Assembly (NCBI GenBank): GCA_018433085.1
Contig: JAHDRW010000019.1
Span: 124,001-188,000 of the forward strand
Length of the DNA: 64,000 bases
Direction: 5' to 3'
Source of the DNA: Deltaproteobacteria bacterium
GTDB taxonomy: Bacteria > Desulfobacterota > Desulfomonilia > UBA1062
Shown: positions 38,066-46,618 of the stretch, one piece after another
Position numbering within the stretch: the stretch's first letter is position 1
How the letters are laid out: each line of letters begins with the position of its first letter
Notes under the pieces: generated by a model
Database searches by the model: none
What the model was told of the DNA's origin: nothing
What the model saw: the letters and a program-made list of their open reading frames with translations, nothing else
Position numbers and translations under genes: made by a program

Positions 38066-39100
38066 TCAAGAAATGTCGGAGGTCCGCCTTTCAGCCAATG
38101 CCCTCGAATACTGCGCACCGTACATGATCTCTGCCCAGCATTCGAGGACATCGTTTTGCTCGCGCTTTTCTGAGTAGCATTCATTGACGAACGCAGAGGC
38201 TTTCCGGGCCATCCTCTGCAAGGTATTGGGGTTGTTCCTCGATGTCTCGAGCACCTTGCGAACCTGCTTGGCAAACTCCAGGATGTCTCCCATCTCGACG
38301 GGGAAGCAATAGTTTGGATTGAAATACTCCCTCCCGCCCATGCCGTGATATCCTACGACGATGCACCCGCACGACATGGCCTCGGCAGGCGGCAGCGAGA
38401 ACCCCTCGGGATATCCGAAGCTCAGGAATATCAGGGACTCCTGCATGATGCGGGCGGTTTCCTTCTCGGTTTTGCCCTCGATGGGCACGACGGCAAAGCC
38501 GTCCAGATCACCCCGGTGCCCCAACAGGTTGATCACCTGGATCGCGTGCTCGGGATTCTTCCGCGGCATGAAGCAGATCTGCCGCTTTTTATTCTCCTGG
38601 AAGGCGAACAGATCCCGATTGATGGCGTTGTGTATTCTGAATATCCGGATATCCGGAAATGCAAAGGCCAGATATTCCTTGTTATCATCCGAGACAACCA
38701 TTGCTGCGGTAATGCCCTCGTCCTTGTACACGGTTCGAAGATCGTCGCGGGATGCGGTATGGCCGGCAAAGGTATTGTACGTATTCTGATTGAAGATCAC
38801 TTTCCCGGCAGGGTTCGCGAAGAGCCGGTTGAACACCTTGGCCGCCTTGGGGCGGGATGAGGGATTTATATAGAGGGATCCGTAATTCTCGGGAATTACG
38901 AGATAGTCGTCGTCTCTCAGATTTGTTTTGCCTATGTACGAGATGCGTGTCGTGTTCTCGAACCACGTGCATCGGAACCCCCGGTGACGGTGAAGCACGG
39001 ACGCCTCGTACCCGTTGCGGTTGAGGATGTCCACATGGCGGTAAAGGATCTTCACGCCGCCTACAGGGGTTCGGTAGTCCGGTGACCAGTAATATATCAT
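38066..39100 (-). CDS. Glycosyltransferase, GT4-like
   Basis: This 344-residue protein begins YYWSPDYRTPVGGVKILYRHVDIL, a typical acceptor-domain entry with the GG loop. Its second half has FMPRKNPEHAIQVINLL, then FLSFGYPEGFSLPPAEAMSCGCIVVGYHGMGG, the family 4 donor-binding E-x7-E region. It is probably a polysaccharide glycosyltransferase. Its stop faces the previous gene. Together with the acyltransferase gene 18 bases upstream of it, it forms a reverse-strand pair within the same surface-sugar cluster. Confidence 0.85.
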   Translation of the reverse strand: MIYYWSPDYRTPVGGVKILYRHVDILNRNGYEASVLHRHRGFRCTWFENTTRISYIGKTNLRDDDYLVIPENYGSLYINPSSRPKAAKVFNRLFANPAGKVIFNQNTYNTFAGHTASRDDLRTVYKDEGITAAMVVSDDNKEYLAFAFPDIRIFRIHNAINRDLFAFQENKKRQICFMPRKNPEHAIQVINLLGHRGDLDGFAVVPIEGKTEKETARIMQESLIFLSFGYPEGFSLPPAEAMSCGCIVVGYHGMGGREYFNPNYCFPVEMGDILEFAKQVRKVLETSRNNPNTLQRMARKASAFVNECYSEKREQNDVLECWAEIMYGAQYSRALAERRTSDIS

Positions 39101-39118
39101 GCGAGGGGTTGTCCTTTC

Positions 39119-39868
39119 TTACCCATCATCACGGGTTGTTGGAATTTCACAGGATTCCAAGAAATCTTCGAATCCTGAAAAACGCCTTGTGTTGCGCTCT
39201 CTGAAAAGCTCATAGTATGCAGGAGTTGTCTGTCTCTTTACGTCGATGCCTGCTTCCTCAGCATCTTCGACAGTGGCAAAAAGATGGAAGAATTCTGTGA
39301 AATCTCCGAGTACGGGTGGTGTGCTGCGATTTCGATAGAGAGTCCGGGCGAACTCACGGGCTTCGTCTATCTCGCGCATCTTGTACTTCCTGTAAAGATC
39401 TTCGATGGACATGATGACACGGGCGGGGTTGCCTGCTGCCACGGAATTGTCGGGGATGAGCCCCTTTACCACGCTGCCGGCTCCGATCACGCAGTTGTCG
39501 CCGATCACGGTATCTTTCAGAATCATGCTTCTCATCCCGATGAACACGTTATTGCCGATGGTCACGGGGCCAGCAGACCCGAAACATTCACCGGGATGCA
39601 GCTCTCTGAGGACGCTGTATTCAAACCCGTGGGTGAGTATGGCGGTTTCAAGGGAGACCTTGACCTTATCGCCGATAGTGATGAGCTCCGGATTGCTGGG
39701 GTCCACAAACTGGGTTGCAGGTTTGAAAAATTCACAGTCCTCGCCTATGCGGACCCCTTTGCGCCTCAGGTACTCTATGAATGCGCTCGAGCTCCTGTTC
39801 GCCACGTCCCGTTTTGCCGGCAGGGAAAATTTTCTTCTCAAGAAGAGAGTCCACTTCTGAAGCGACAT
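39119..39868 (-). CDS. Hexapeptide-repeat acyltransferase
   Basis: This 249-residue protein has left-handed beta-helix repeats in its middle (about 80-155): ITIGDKVKV, VTIGNNVFIGMRSMIL, TVIGDNCVIGAGSVV, then AAGNPARVI, the signature of O-acetyltransferases that modify sugars. The C-terminal 80 residues, rich in charged residues, are not recognised. It would O- or N-acetylate a sugar, in line with the surrounding glycosyltransferases. The upstream 277 bases (39869-40145) hold no gene I can support. Confidence 0.85.
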   Translation of the reverse strand: MSLQKWTLFLRRKFSLPAKRDVANRSSSAFIEYLRRKGVRIGEDCEFFKPATQFVDPSNPELITIGDKVKVSLETAILTHGFEYSVLRELHPGECFGSAGPVTIGNNVFIGMRSMILKDTVIGDNCVIGAGSVVKGLIPDNSVAAGNPARVIMSIEDLYRKYKMREIDEAREFARTLYRNRSTPPVLGDFTEFFHLFATVEDAEEAGIDVKRQTTPAYYELFRERNTRRFSGFEDFLESCEIPTTRDDG

Positions 39869-40145
39869 GAGTCTACCCTCTTAAACAGTGCAAAAAAGAA
39901 AATCTGAGGGAGAGCCAGGCAACATCGAGCCGACAAGGGAAAATGTTGAGCGACGCCGATATGCGGTTCTTCGCCTGATGATAGTCTTCCCCGTATGGTG
40001 CGGGATTTTTTTGGATCGCATGGTTTTGCCCGAATGATCAACTCTTGCAGAAAGTGAATATACCACACCATATCGAGGATTGTTAGATGCTTTCTTCAAG
40101 ACGGTCATCCCTTAAAAAGATCATCATGATCGAGAAATGCAATAC

Positions 40146-41870
40146 TCACCTCGCGCTGACTGAATGCCCACATTCCTGGCCGCAGCGATCGATGGTGCCC
40201 TTCATCTCCTCCCAGATCCTGATCCCCATGCTCCGGTGCTCGTTGAGCACCTTCCTGAGCATATAGGGCTCCGTGTTCGGGTTGACGGTGATCGCGCGCA
40301 GGACCACGATTTTTCTCGGCGCATAACAGGTCGACTCCAGACGTGTCCTGGACACGAACGAGGTGTCGTGTTCCCGTATGGTCTTGTGCAGCTCGATATT
40401 CATGGTGTTGATCATCCTGTTCAGGGCGGTGATTTTCTCGGCGTTCTGCTTTGGGTTCTGCATAAGGGTGTCCAGCTCGGTCTTCAGCTCCTCGGGTACG
40501 AACCGGTAATTGATGATATAGAGCTGGGGCCTGTTCAGCAACTCGAAGAGGGGGTCTTTCTCCACCAGGTCCACAAAGGTAGACTGAAGTTTCCTCGCAT
40601 GGGCAAAGATCAGCCTGTAGCCGTTTTTCCCCAGGACCTTGAGCGAGGCCCAGGGCTTGAGACTGGCAAACTGCCGTGATCCCTCGATGGTGAATCTGCC
40701 CTGGTCGATGGAGCCCTTGCGGATGATATAGTTCGAGGTGTGATACAGGAGCTTGGAGTCGCGGTCGTTTTTGAACAGGCAGATCCCCATGCTGTTGGGG
40801 GCGAACAGGAGCTTGTGCGCGTCGAGAGAAACCGTGTCGGCCTTCTCGATGCCCTTCATCATCTCCCTTTCCGCATCCATGAGCAGCGCGCCGCCGCCCC
40901 AGGCCGCATCCACGTGGAAGTGCGTTCCGATTTCTTCGGACACACGGGCCAGCTCGTCGAGGTCGTCGATGTTCCCGGTCTCCGTGGTGCCTGCAATACC
41001 GACTATGGCGACGAACTTGGTGGGCTTGCCCACGAGCTTGTCTTTTCTGCGGGTTCTCTCGATTATCTGATAGAGCCGGGAGATGTCGATCTTGTGCTCG
41101 CACGGGTGAACGGGAACATGGGCCACGCCCTTCTCCCCGATGCCGAGAATGGTGCCGGCCTTGCAGATCGAGTAGTGTCCACGCTTGGACACCAGAACCT
41201 TGGCCTGGCGGTATCCATAGTAGTCCAGGGCGCGGACGAGCCCTTCGATGCGGACCCCTCTGAATGCCTTTCCGTCTGCGGGGAAGGCCTTTGCCATGGC
41301 CAGCGTGAGCGCGGTGAGGTTGGAAATCGTCCCGTCCGAGGTAATATTCCCCAGCGCTATGTTCGGGTTCTGGACATTGGCGGCGTAGAACTGATCGGTA
41401 TTGTTGTACACGAGCCGGTGCATCCAGCAGAGGAACTCCCTCTCCACGAGTGAAGACGCCTTGGCGCTCTCGATCTTGACCTGATTCTGGTTGAGGCTCA
41501 CCGCGATCATTTCGAGCAGGATCATGAAGTAGGGGATGGCGCTCGTCATGTGGCCGATGTAATAGGGGTTGGCCACCTTTACCGAATGCTTGATGACATT
41601 GTTCTTTATCTCGGAGAGGACATCCTTGATCAGCATGGGCGAGCATGGTATGTCGGTCTTGTTGAATATTTCGACAAGCTCTTCTATGGAGACGGACGAG
41701 TGGATCCCTCCTTTTTCCTTGAAGAAATCATGTATCATATCAAGAAGGTGAATGCCGAACTCGACGAACCTGTCTGATGAGTCGGGCATGATGAAGAGCT
41801 TCTTCATATACGCGGAGGTTGCCTCTATTCTTTTCTGGTGTGCATGATTCCCGAGTTTTAGCGACTCCAT
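40146..41870 (-). CDS. PLP-dependent group II decarboxylase, PanP-like
   Basis: This 574-residue enzyme belongs to the group II decarboxylases (glutamate, tyrosine and aspartate decarboxylases). The closest pattern is PanP, the PLP-dependent aspartate 1-decarboxylase of vibrios that makes beta-alanine for pantothenate: HMTSAIPYFMILLEMIAVSLNQN (about 107-129) and GNITSDGTISNLTAL (174-188). The cofactor Asp321 (HVDAAWGG) and Schiff-base Lys353 (SLDAHKLLFAP) are present. Aspartate is the likely substrate, but tyrosine or glutamate cannot be excluded. It is transcribed divergently from rsmI across a 50-base gap with a good promoter. Confidence 0.82.
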   Translation of the reverse strand: MESLKLGNHAHQKRIEATSAYMKKLFIMPDSSDRFVEFGIHLLDMIHDFFKEKGGIHSSVSIEELVEIFNKTDIPCSPMLIKDVLSEIKNNVIKHSVKVANPYYIGHMTSAIPYFMILLEMIAVSLNQNQVKIESAKASSLVEREFLCWMHRLVYNNTDQFYAANVQNPNIALGNITSDGTISNLTALTLAMAKAFPADGKAFRGVRIEGLVRALDYYGYRQAKVLVSKRGHYSICKAGTILGIGEKGVAHVPVHPCEHKIDISRLYQIIERTRRKDKLVGKPTKFVAIVGIAGTTETGNIDDLDELARVSEEIGTHFHVDAAWGGGALLMDAEREMMKGIEKADTVSLDAHKLLFAPNSMGICLFKNDRDSKLLYHTSNYIIRKGSIDQGRFTIEGSRQFASLKPWASLKVLGKNGYRLIFAHARKLQSTFVDLVEKDPLFELLNRPQLYIINYRFVPEELKTELDTLMQNPKQNAEKITALNRMINTMNIELHKTIREHDTSFVSRTRLESTCYAPRKIVVLRAITVNPNTEPYMLRKVLNEHRSMGIRIWEEMKGTIDRCGQECGHSVSAR

Positions 41871-41888
41871 GGAGAACCCTCTTATTTA

Positions 41889-41917
41889 ATTTTATGCAAA
41901 ATTGATATATAGCACAA
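41889..41917 (-). promoter_or_regulatory. Promoter of the PanP-like gene
   Basis: Read on the minus strand, TTGTGC (41917-41912) and TAAAAT (41894-41889) are 17 bases apart. They lie just upstream of the start codon at 41870. The -10 matches five of six consensus positions. The site occupies most of the 50-base gap shared with rsmI. Confidence 0.55.
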
Positions 41918-41920
41918 CCC

Positions 41921-42781
41921 ATGGTTGCTGAGAAAGAGGAAAAAGTATCCCAAGGTGCGGTCAAAGCTACGCTTTTTCTCGTTCCCACACCTATTGGGAA
42001 TCTCAAGGATATCACCCTGAGGGCCTTGGATGTGCTCCGTGAGGTCGATCTTATCGCCTGTGAAGACACGAGACATACGCGCAAGCTCCTGTCCGCATAC
42101 GGGATCCACACACCGCTCGTTTCGTACGAGAAGTTCAGCGAAAGAAAGAAGGCGTCCCGGATCGTTGAAGAGCTGGCCTCAGGCCGGAGCGTCGCGCTGG
42201 TCAGTGATGCCGGCACCCCGCTGATCAGCGATCCGGGCTCCGTGCTGATCCAGACGGCCAGAGACATGGGGGTGAGGATTGAAGCGCTCCCCGGGCCCAG
42301 CGCCGTGACCGCTGCCGTGTCCGCATCGGGGTTCGGGGGGGCCTTCCGGTTCATGGGTTTCTTCCCCCGGAAGAAGAGCGCTGCGGTGCGGGAGGTCATG
42401 CGGATGCAGCTCTCTTCGGACCACACGGTGTTCTATGAGTCGCCCCACAGGATCACGGAGACCGTGAAGCTCCTGGATGAGCACTTGGGGGATCGGCCGG
42501 TTTTTCTTGCCCGCGAGATATCGAAGATGCACGAGGAGCATCTTTTCGGCACCGCCGGCGATGTTCTGAAGCAGCTTTCCTTCCGCCGCGAGATCGGGGA
42601 GGTGACGGTCGTGGTGCAGGGGGCTGTGCAGGAATCAACGGTCGATGAAAATGTGTTGAGGAAGAGGGCCCTTCAGCTCATGGATCAGGCGTATTCGAAG
42701 AAGGACATTCTCCGGGTGCTGGTAGAGGAGACGGGCTTGAGAAGAAATCGGATTTATGAAATACTTCAAGCCCTTGACTAA
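41921..42781 (+). CDS. rsmI: 16S rRNA 2'-O-ribose C1402 methyltransferase RsmI
   Basis: This 286-residue tetrapyrrole-methylase-fold enzyme 2'-O-methylates cytidine 1402 of 16S rRNA. Hallmarks are LFLVPTPIGNLKDITLRALD, CEDTRHTRKLL, SDAGTPLISDPG, PGPSAVTAAVSASGF and FYESPHRI. A C-terminal helical extension completes the usual length. No Shine-Dalgarno site is visible before the ATG at 41921, and an AT-rich TATATA lies only about ten bases upstream, so its transcript may be leaderless. Confidence 0.95.
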   Translation: MVAEKEEKVSQGAVKATLFLVPTPIGNLKDITLRALDVLREVDLIACEDTRHTRKLLSAYGIHTPLVSYEKFSERKKASRIVEELASGRSVALVSDAGTPLISDPGSVLIQTARDMGVRIEALPGPSAVTAAVSASGFGGAFRFMGFFPRKKSAAVREVMRMQLSSDHTVFYESPHRITETVKLLDEHLGDRPVFLAREISKMHEEHLFGTAGDVLKQLSFRREIGEVTVVVQGAVQESTVDENVLRKRALQLMDQAYSKKDILRVLVEETGLRRNRIYEILQALD

Positions 42782-42837
42782 AGTTTTTTCTCCGAATGAC
42801 GATACGTGACATGTAGATCTCTGAAAAGGGGAAGAGC

Positions 42838-43101
42838 ATGAAGATTAATCCTGAAATATCGAATGTTGTCAACCTGGTGAAGAAAGACGGAGACCATCAG
42901 AAAAGGGCTCAGGAGAAGGTGGAAGGCCAGAGCAGGATGGAAGATATCGTATCCGTTGAAAACAGGGCGGCTTCCCGTTCGGAGGCCGAGAATGTCGAGG
43001 AGGCCCGTGAGCTGTTGACCGATGTCATGAGGAAGATGGAGAATTCGTCGGCCGACGTGCACAATCTGAATCAGTACAGGATTTCTCAGCTGATCAGTTA
43101 G
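42838..43101 (+). CDS. Small charged protein, FlgM-like features only
   Basis: This 87-residue, highly charged, helix-prone protein starts MKINPEISNVVNLV, has a middle rich in Glu, Arg and Ala (SRSEAENVEEARELLTDVMRKM), and ends QYRISQLIS. The layout recalls FlgM-type anti-sigma factors or small flagellar-associated proteins, but no diagnostic motif is convincing. It has no signal peptide or membrane segment. GAAAAGGGGAAG precedes the ATG. No flagellar gene lies nearby. It is best treated as a hypothetical protein. Confidence 0.55.
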   Translation: MKINPEISNVVNLVKKDGDHQKRAQEKVEGQSRMEDIVSVENRAASRSEAENVEEARELLTDVMRKMENSSADVHNLNQYRISQLIS

Positions 43102-43120
43102 TCCTTATAAGACAAGAACC

Positions 43121-43152
43121 AGGGAAAGGCGCATCGACTGGTGCCTTTCCCT
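43121..43152. terminator. Possible bidirectional terminator hairpin
   Basis: The arms AGGGAAAGGC (43121-43130) and GCCTTTCCCT (43143-43152) pair over ten bases around a 12-base loop, between the small forward gene and the convergent HDOD gene. There is no long T tract on either side, so termination efficiency is uncertain. Confidence 0.5.
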
Positions 43153-43168
43153 ACAGGCGTTTTACGGT

Positions 43169-44251
43169 TTATCCTTGATCCGACCCCTCCCGGGGCGCTC
43201 CCGATTCACCGTGCTTCACCTCTCCGATGTGCCTTATCCGTTTGAGGTCTCTCGTGATCTCGGGCATGAGGATGCTCTCTATCTTGGGCGGTTTCTTGAC
43301 GAAACGATAATAATCGTCGCCAATGTAGGTGCCGGTGATTTCCTGGCTGAAATTCTTTGCCGCAATGTCCGATATGCTCAGGATAGCCAGCTCCTTGATT
43401 ACATCGGGTGATGCCTGAGCCACTTCCCTCAGGGGCCAGAACATGGGCCAGTGATGTCGTCCGATCGCGTTGCTCAACCTCTCGGGCATCTGCCAGCGCC
43501 TGGCAAGGATGCCTCCCAGGGCGGCGTGGTCTATGCCGTAGAGCTCGGTCTCCTGTCTCAATCGTTCTCTCGGATCATGGGAAAAACCCGCCTCAGGCTG
43601 GGGGAGAGACTGAAGCATGATGGTTCTGGCGATATCATGGAGCATGCCCAGGGTGACCATGGTTCCTCCGGGAACTCCTATTCTCGATGCGCTGGCAAGG
43701 TAGGCTGCGATCGTGGAGGTGAGGTTCGCGTGAATCCATTCCTCGCGGTTGGGCTTGATTCCGATCCTGGACGCCCGCTCCTCCATGACGATTCGATAGA
43801 TTTCGTTGTAGCCGAGGATCACGATCGCGTTAAAGATATTGTCGACCTTTTGTACGAGCCCGTAATAAGGGGAATTCACCCGTTTGAGTATGAATGAGGT
43901 GAGCCCCTGGTCGGTTATGATGAGCCTGCTGATATCCTTGGGGTTGATATCCGGATCGTTTAGTCTCGACGAAAGGTCGGTGATAAGCGGCGAGATCGAT
44001 TCGATGTTGTTTATGACTTTTTCAACCTCGGGGGGGATCCCGGTGAGGAGCTCTCTCTCGGGTTTCCAGTCGAGGTCGTAGGCGGTCGCGAAGGTATCGA
44101 GGTTGTCTTCGGCCGAGATGCTGACATAGCGGGCAGGGGTTTTTCTCCTGGGAGGAGCGGTCTTTTTTGAGATGATCTTCACAAGGGCAGCAACCGCAGC
44201 AAGCCCGATGACCACATAAAGGATGATCCACACTATCTGTCCGGTTTCCAT
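43169..44251 (-). CDS. Membrane-anchored HDOD-domain protein
   Basis: This 360-residue protein has one N-terminal membrane helix (about 5-26) followed by a basic Pro-rich linker and an HDOD domain (about 70-310). HDOD is a divergent HD fold used in signalling. Its HD dipeptide is present (LGMLHDIART), followed by AILSISDIAAKNF. HDOD proteins usually act as non-enzymatic signalling scaffolds in motility, cell cycle or c-di-GMP circuits. It is divergent from a second HDOD gene with about 130 bases between. Confidence 0.85.
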   Translation of the reverse strand: METGQIVWIILYVVIGLAAVAALVKIISKKTAPPRRKTPARYVSISAEDNLDTFATAYDLDWKPERELLTGIPPEVEKVINNIESISPLITDLSSRLNDPDINPKDISRLIITDQGLTSFILKRVNSPYYGLVQKVDNIFNAIVILGYNEIYRIVMEERASRIGIKPNREEWIHANLTSTIAAYLASASRIGVPGGTMVTLGMLHDIARTIMLQSLPQPEAGFSHDPRERLRQETELYGIDHAALGGILARRWQMPERLSNAIGRHHWPMFWPLREVAQASPDVIKELAILSISDIAAKNFSQEITGTYIGDDYYRFVKKPPKIESILMPEITRDLKRIRHIGEVKHGESGAPREGSDQG

Positions 44252-44378
44252 TATCCTGTCTTATCGGGAAACCTGCAACCACTCTTTAGGATAATTCATG
44301 TTGTGGGAAAGCTATCCCTTCATCCCGGACATGAAAGGGCTCTAAAGAAAGTGGTCAACTCTTCCGAGTGGTTCAAGA

Positions 44379-45275
44379 GTGGAGGAACTATACTTTTCCG
44401 AGCAGAGCAGGGAACATATTCTCGGCCTTCTGTCGAGGTGCATGGATATCCTTACTCTGCCACTTATCGTACATCAGATCCTGGACGTGGCCTCAGGCAA
44501 GAATTCCTCTGCTTCCGACCTGACCACCCTGATCGAGAGCGACCCCGCCCTGACGGCGAGAATCCTCTCGGTTGCCAACTCTTCGTACCTGGGATCCACC
44601 AAAAAGGTGTCGACCATTTCCCATGCAGTGGTAGTTCTGGGGTTCCAGGAGATTCAGAACCTGGCCTTGACCATGTCGGTTATCCAGTTGTTCGACCGCA
44701 GGGGCTCGGAGTTCACGGAAAAGCTCTGGAGGCACAGTTTTTCCGTGGGCGTGGGGTCCCGCATGCTCGCTTCCTATCTCAACCTCAGGATGGACGGAAA
44801 GTATTTCGTGAGCGGACTCCTCCACGACATGGGCAAGGTGTTTCTCTCCCAGTACCTCCCGGAAAAATTCAACGAAATGCTCGCCGTGCTGGAGCGGCAG
44901 GACATTAGAACTACCTACCACGCCGTAGAAGAGAAGTTCTTCGGGATGACGCACGCAGAGGTGGGCGGAAAACTTCTGGAGGCCTGGATGTTTCCCCGGG
45001 AGATCGTCGATGCTGTGGCATGGCATCATGAACCGCACCGGTCCGGATCGAATCAGGCCCTGGCGGCGTGCGTCCACCTCGCGGATCTCCTGTGCACGAT
45101 CAAGGGCGTATCACCCCTGAAGGACCGCTATTTTCTCCCCATGGACAAGAAGATCGTGCCGGTCCTGTACGACCTGAGGGAAAATTTCAGCACCGAGGGT
45201 CTCCTCGCCCTGATGGGTCAGCTCGATCTGGAGATAGATCGGCAAAGTGCCCTGCTTTCCGCGTTCAGGTGGTAG
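44379..45275 (+). CDS. HDOD-domain protein
   Basis: This soluble protein of about 298 residues is nearly all HDOD domain. It has TLPLIVHQILDVAS, a SDLTTLIESDPALTARILSVANSSYLG segment typical of the family, HAVVVLGFQEIQNLAL, the GLLHDMGKVFLSQYLPE HD region, and VAWHHEPH. The proposed GTG start has a weak ribosome-binding site; an ATG at 44442 is possible and would still keep the domain. Its role is probably regulatory. It is divergent from the membrane-anchored HDOD gene and convergent with apgM. Confidence 0.85.
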   Translation: MEELYFSEQSREHILGLLSRCMDILTLPLIVHQILDVASGKNSSASDLTTLIESDPALTARILSVANSSYLGSTKKVSTISHAVVVLGFQEIQNLALTMSVIQLFDRRGSEFTEKLWRHSFSVGVGSRMLASYLNLRMDGKYFVSGLLHDMGKVFLSQYLPEKFNEMLAVLERQDIRTTYHAVEEKFFGMTHAEVGGKLLEAWMFPREIVDAVAWHHEPHRSGSNQALAACVHLADLLCTIKGVSPLKDRYFLPMDKKIVPVLYDLRENFSTEGLLALMGQLDLEIDRQSALLSAFRW

Positions 45276-45309
45276 CCGCATCAGCACCACGAATCGAGCA
45301 GTGAGAGAC

Positions 45310-46506
45310 TTACCGTGAAAGGAGTCTCCCCAGGAGCGTATGTCCTTCCTCGATGAAGAGTCCGGTCTGTGCTGCGTCCCTTTCCGTGAACCGCCAGTTG
45401 TTGTTGCCGGGAGAGGTACTGTCGTATATGACAAAGGGTACCGGGTCCGACGTATGGGTCTTTTTCGCTATGGGTGTGGGGTGGTCGGGCAGGAAGAGGA
45501 CCCGGAAGGGCTCGCCCAGTCCTTCCATGTTTCTGACGATATGACCAACAACCATCTCGTCGAAGTCTTCGATGGCCTTGATCTTCTCCCGGAGAAGGCC
45601 GCCGTGCCCGGCCTCGTCAGGTGCCTCCACGTGCACGTAGACCATGTCGTGGTCAGAGAGGGCCTTAAGGGCCGCCCGCGCCTTGCCTTCGTAATTGGTG
45701 TCTATCCAGCCGGTTGCCCCCGGGACATGGATGATTTCCATCCCTCGGAGGATGCCCAGACCTTTCAGCAGATCCACGGCCGAGATCATGGCCCCGGAGA
45801 TGCCGTATTCTTCCCTGAGTGTTGGAACATTCAGCCCCTTCCCCTCACCCCAAGGCCAGATGGCCGTGGCCTCCCGTTTGCCCTGCTTTCTCCGGGCGAG
45901 GTTGACGGGATGATCCCGAAGCACCTCGATGGATTCCCGGATGAGACCCTTGAGCAGTTCGTCGTTCGGGAGGTGCGGGTCGATGTAATCGCCGGTGATG
46001 TCGTGAGGAGGGGTGGTCTTGAGCCCCGCGTGCTCGTACCCGTGTATCACCATGAGATGACGGTACTCAATCCCCGGATAGACGCGGATGTTCTCGTGGT
46101 CACGTACCATGGTCTGTATCGCCTCGATGAGCTCTCCCGCTTCCTGGGTTGACACGTGATCGGCGCAGTAATCCTCCAGGATCATACCCTTCTCGCGCAG
46201 AGAAACCGTAACGAGGTTGATTCTGAAGGCGGTATCGTCGGGCTTGAGATCGACACCCATGCTGACTGCCTCGATGGGGGCCCTTCCGTTATAGAAGACC
46301 CCGGGGTTCAACCCCAGGACGGTCATGTTCGCCACGTCGCTCCCCGGGGGAAAGCCCTCCCTCACCGTGCGCACCATCCCGAGCTCGCCCCGGGAGGCCA
46401 GCTTGTCCATGTACGGGGTGTTCGCCACATCGAGAGGGGTCTTGCCGCCAAGATCTTCCAGGGGCTCGTCGGCCATGCCGTCGCCAAGTAGTATGATGCT
46501 CTTCAC
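45310..46506 (-). CDS. apgM: Cofactor-independent phosphoglycerate mutase, archaeal type (ApgM)
   Basis: This 398-residue enzyme interconverts 3- and 2-phosphoglycerate. It belongs to the alkaline-phosphatase superfamily: an N-terminal metal site LLGDGMADEP, nucleophile region GSDVANMTVLG (Ser), and C-terminal metal ligands in VEAPDEAGHGG and LPDHPTP with KTHTSDPVPF. This branch is common in Archaea and Desulfobacterota. Translation starts at GTG with AAAGGA upstream. It lies 113 bases downstream of hom on the same strand and may share its transcript. Confidence 0.92.
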   Translation of the reverse strand: MKSIILLGDGMADEPLEDLGGKTPLDVANTPYMDKLASRGELGMVRTVREGFPPGSDVANMTVLGLNPGVFYNGRAPIEAVSMGVDLKPDDTAFRINLVTVSLREKGMILEDYCADHVSTQEAGELIEAIQTMVRDHENIRVYPGIEYRHLMVIHGYEHAGLKTTPPHDITGDYIDPHLPNDELLKGLIRESIEVLRDHPVNLARRKQGKREATAIWPWGEGKGLNVPTLREEYGISGAMISAVDLLKGLGILRGMEIIHVPGATGWIDTNYEGKARAALKALSDHDMVYVHVEAPDEAGHGGLLREKIKAIEDFDEMVVGHIVRNMEGLGEPFRVLFLPDHPTPIAKKTHTSDPVPFVIYDSTSPGNNNWRFTERDAAQTGLFIEEGHTLLGRLLSR

Positions 46507-46618
46507 AATCTCATGTCCTTTCGTTCATCGAATTGGCTTTAAAGGGAGAACGTTTTCATGCGCTGTCTTCTCTTCCATCCGCCGTGAAAAAACGTGAAGT
46601 CTTTTTTAAAGTAACCGT

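Noticed and set aside
42838-43101. Firm assignment of the small charged protein as FlgM
   Set aside because: Length and charge fit, but the conserved sigma-28-binding pattern is not clear and no flagellar genes are nearby.
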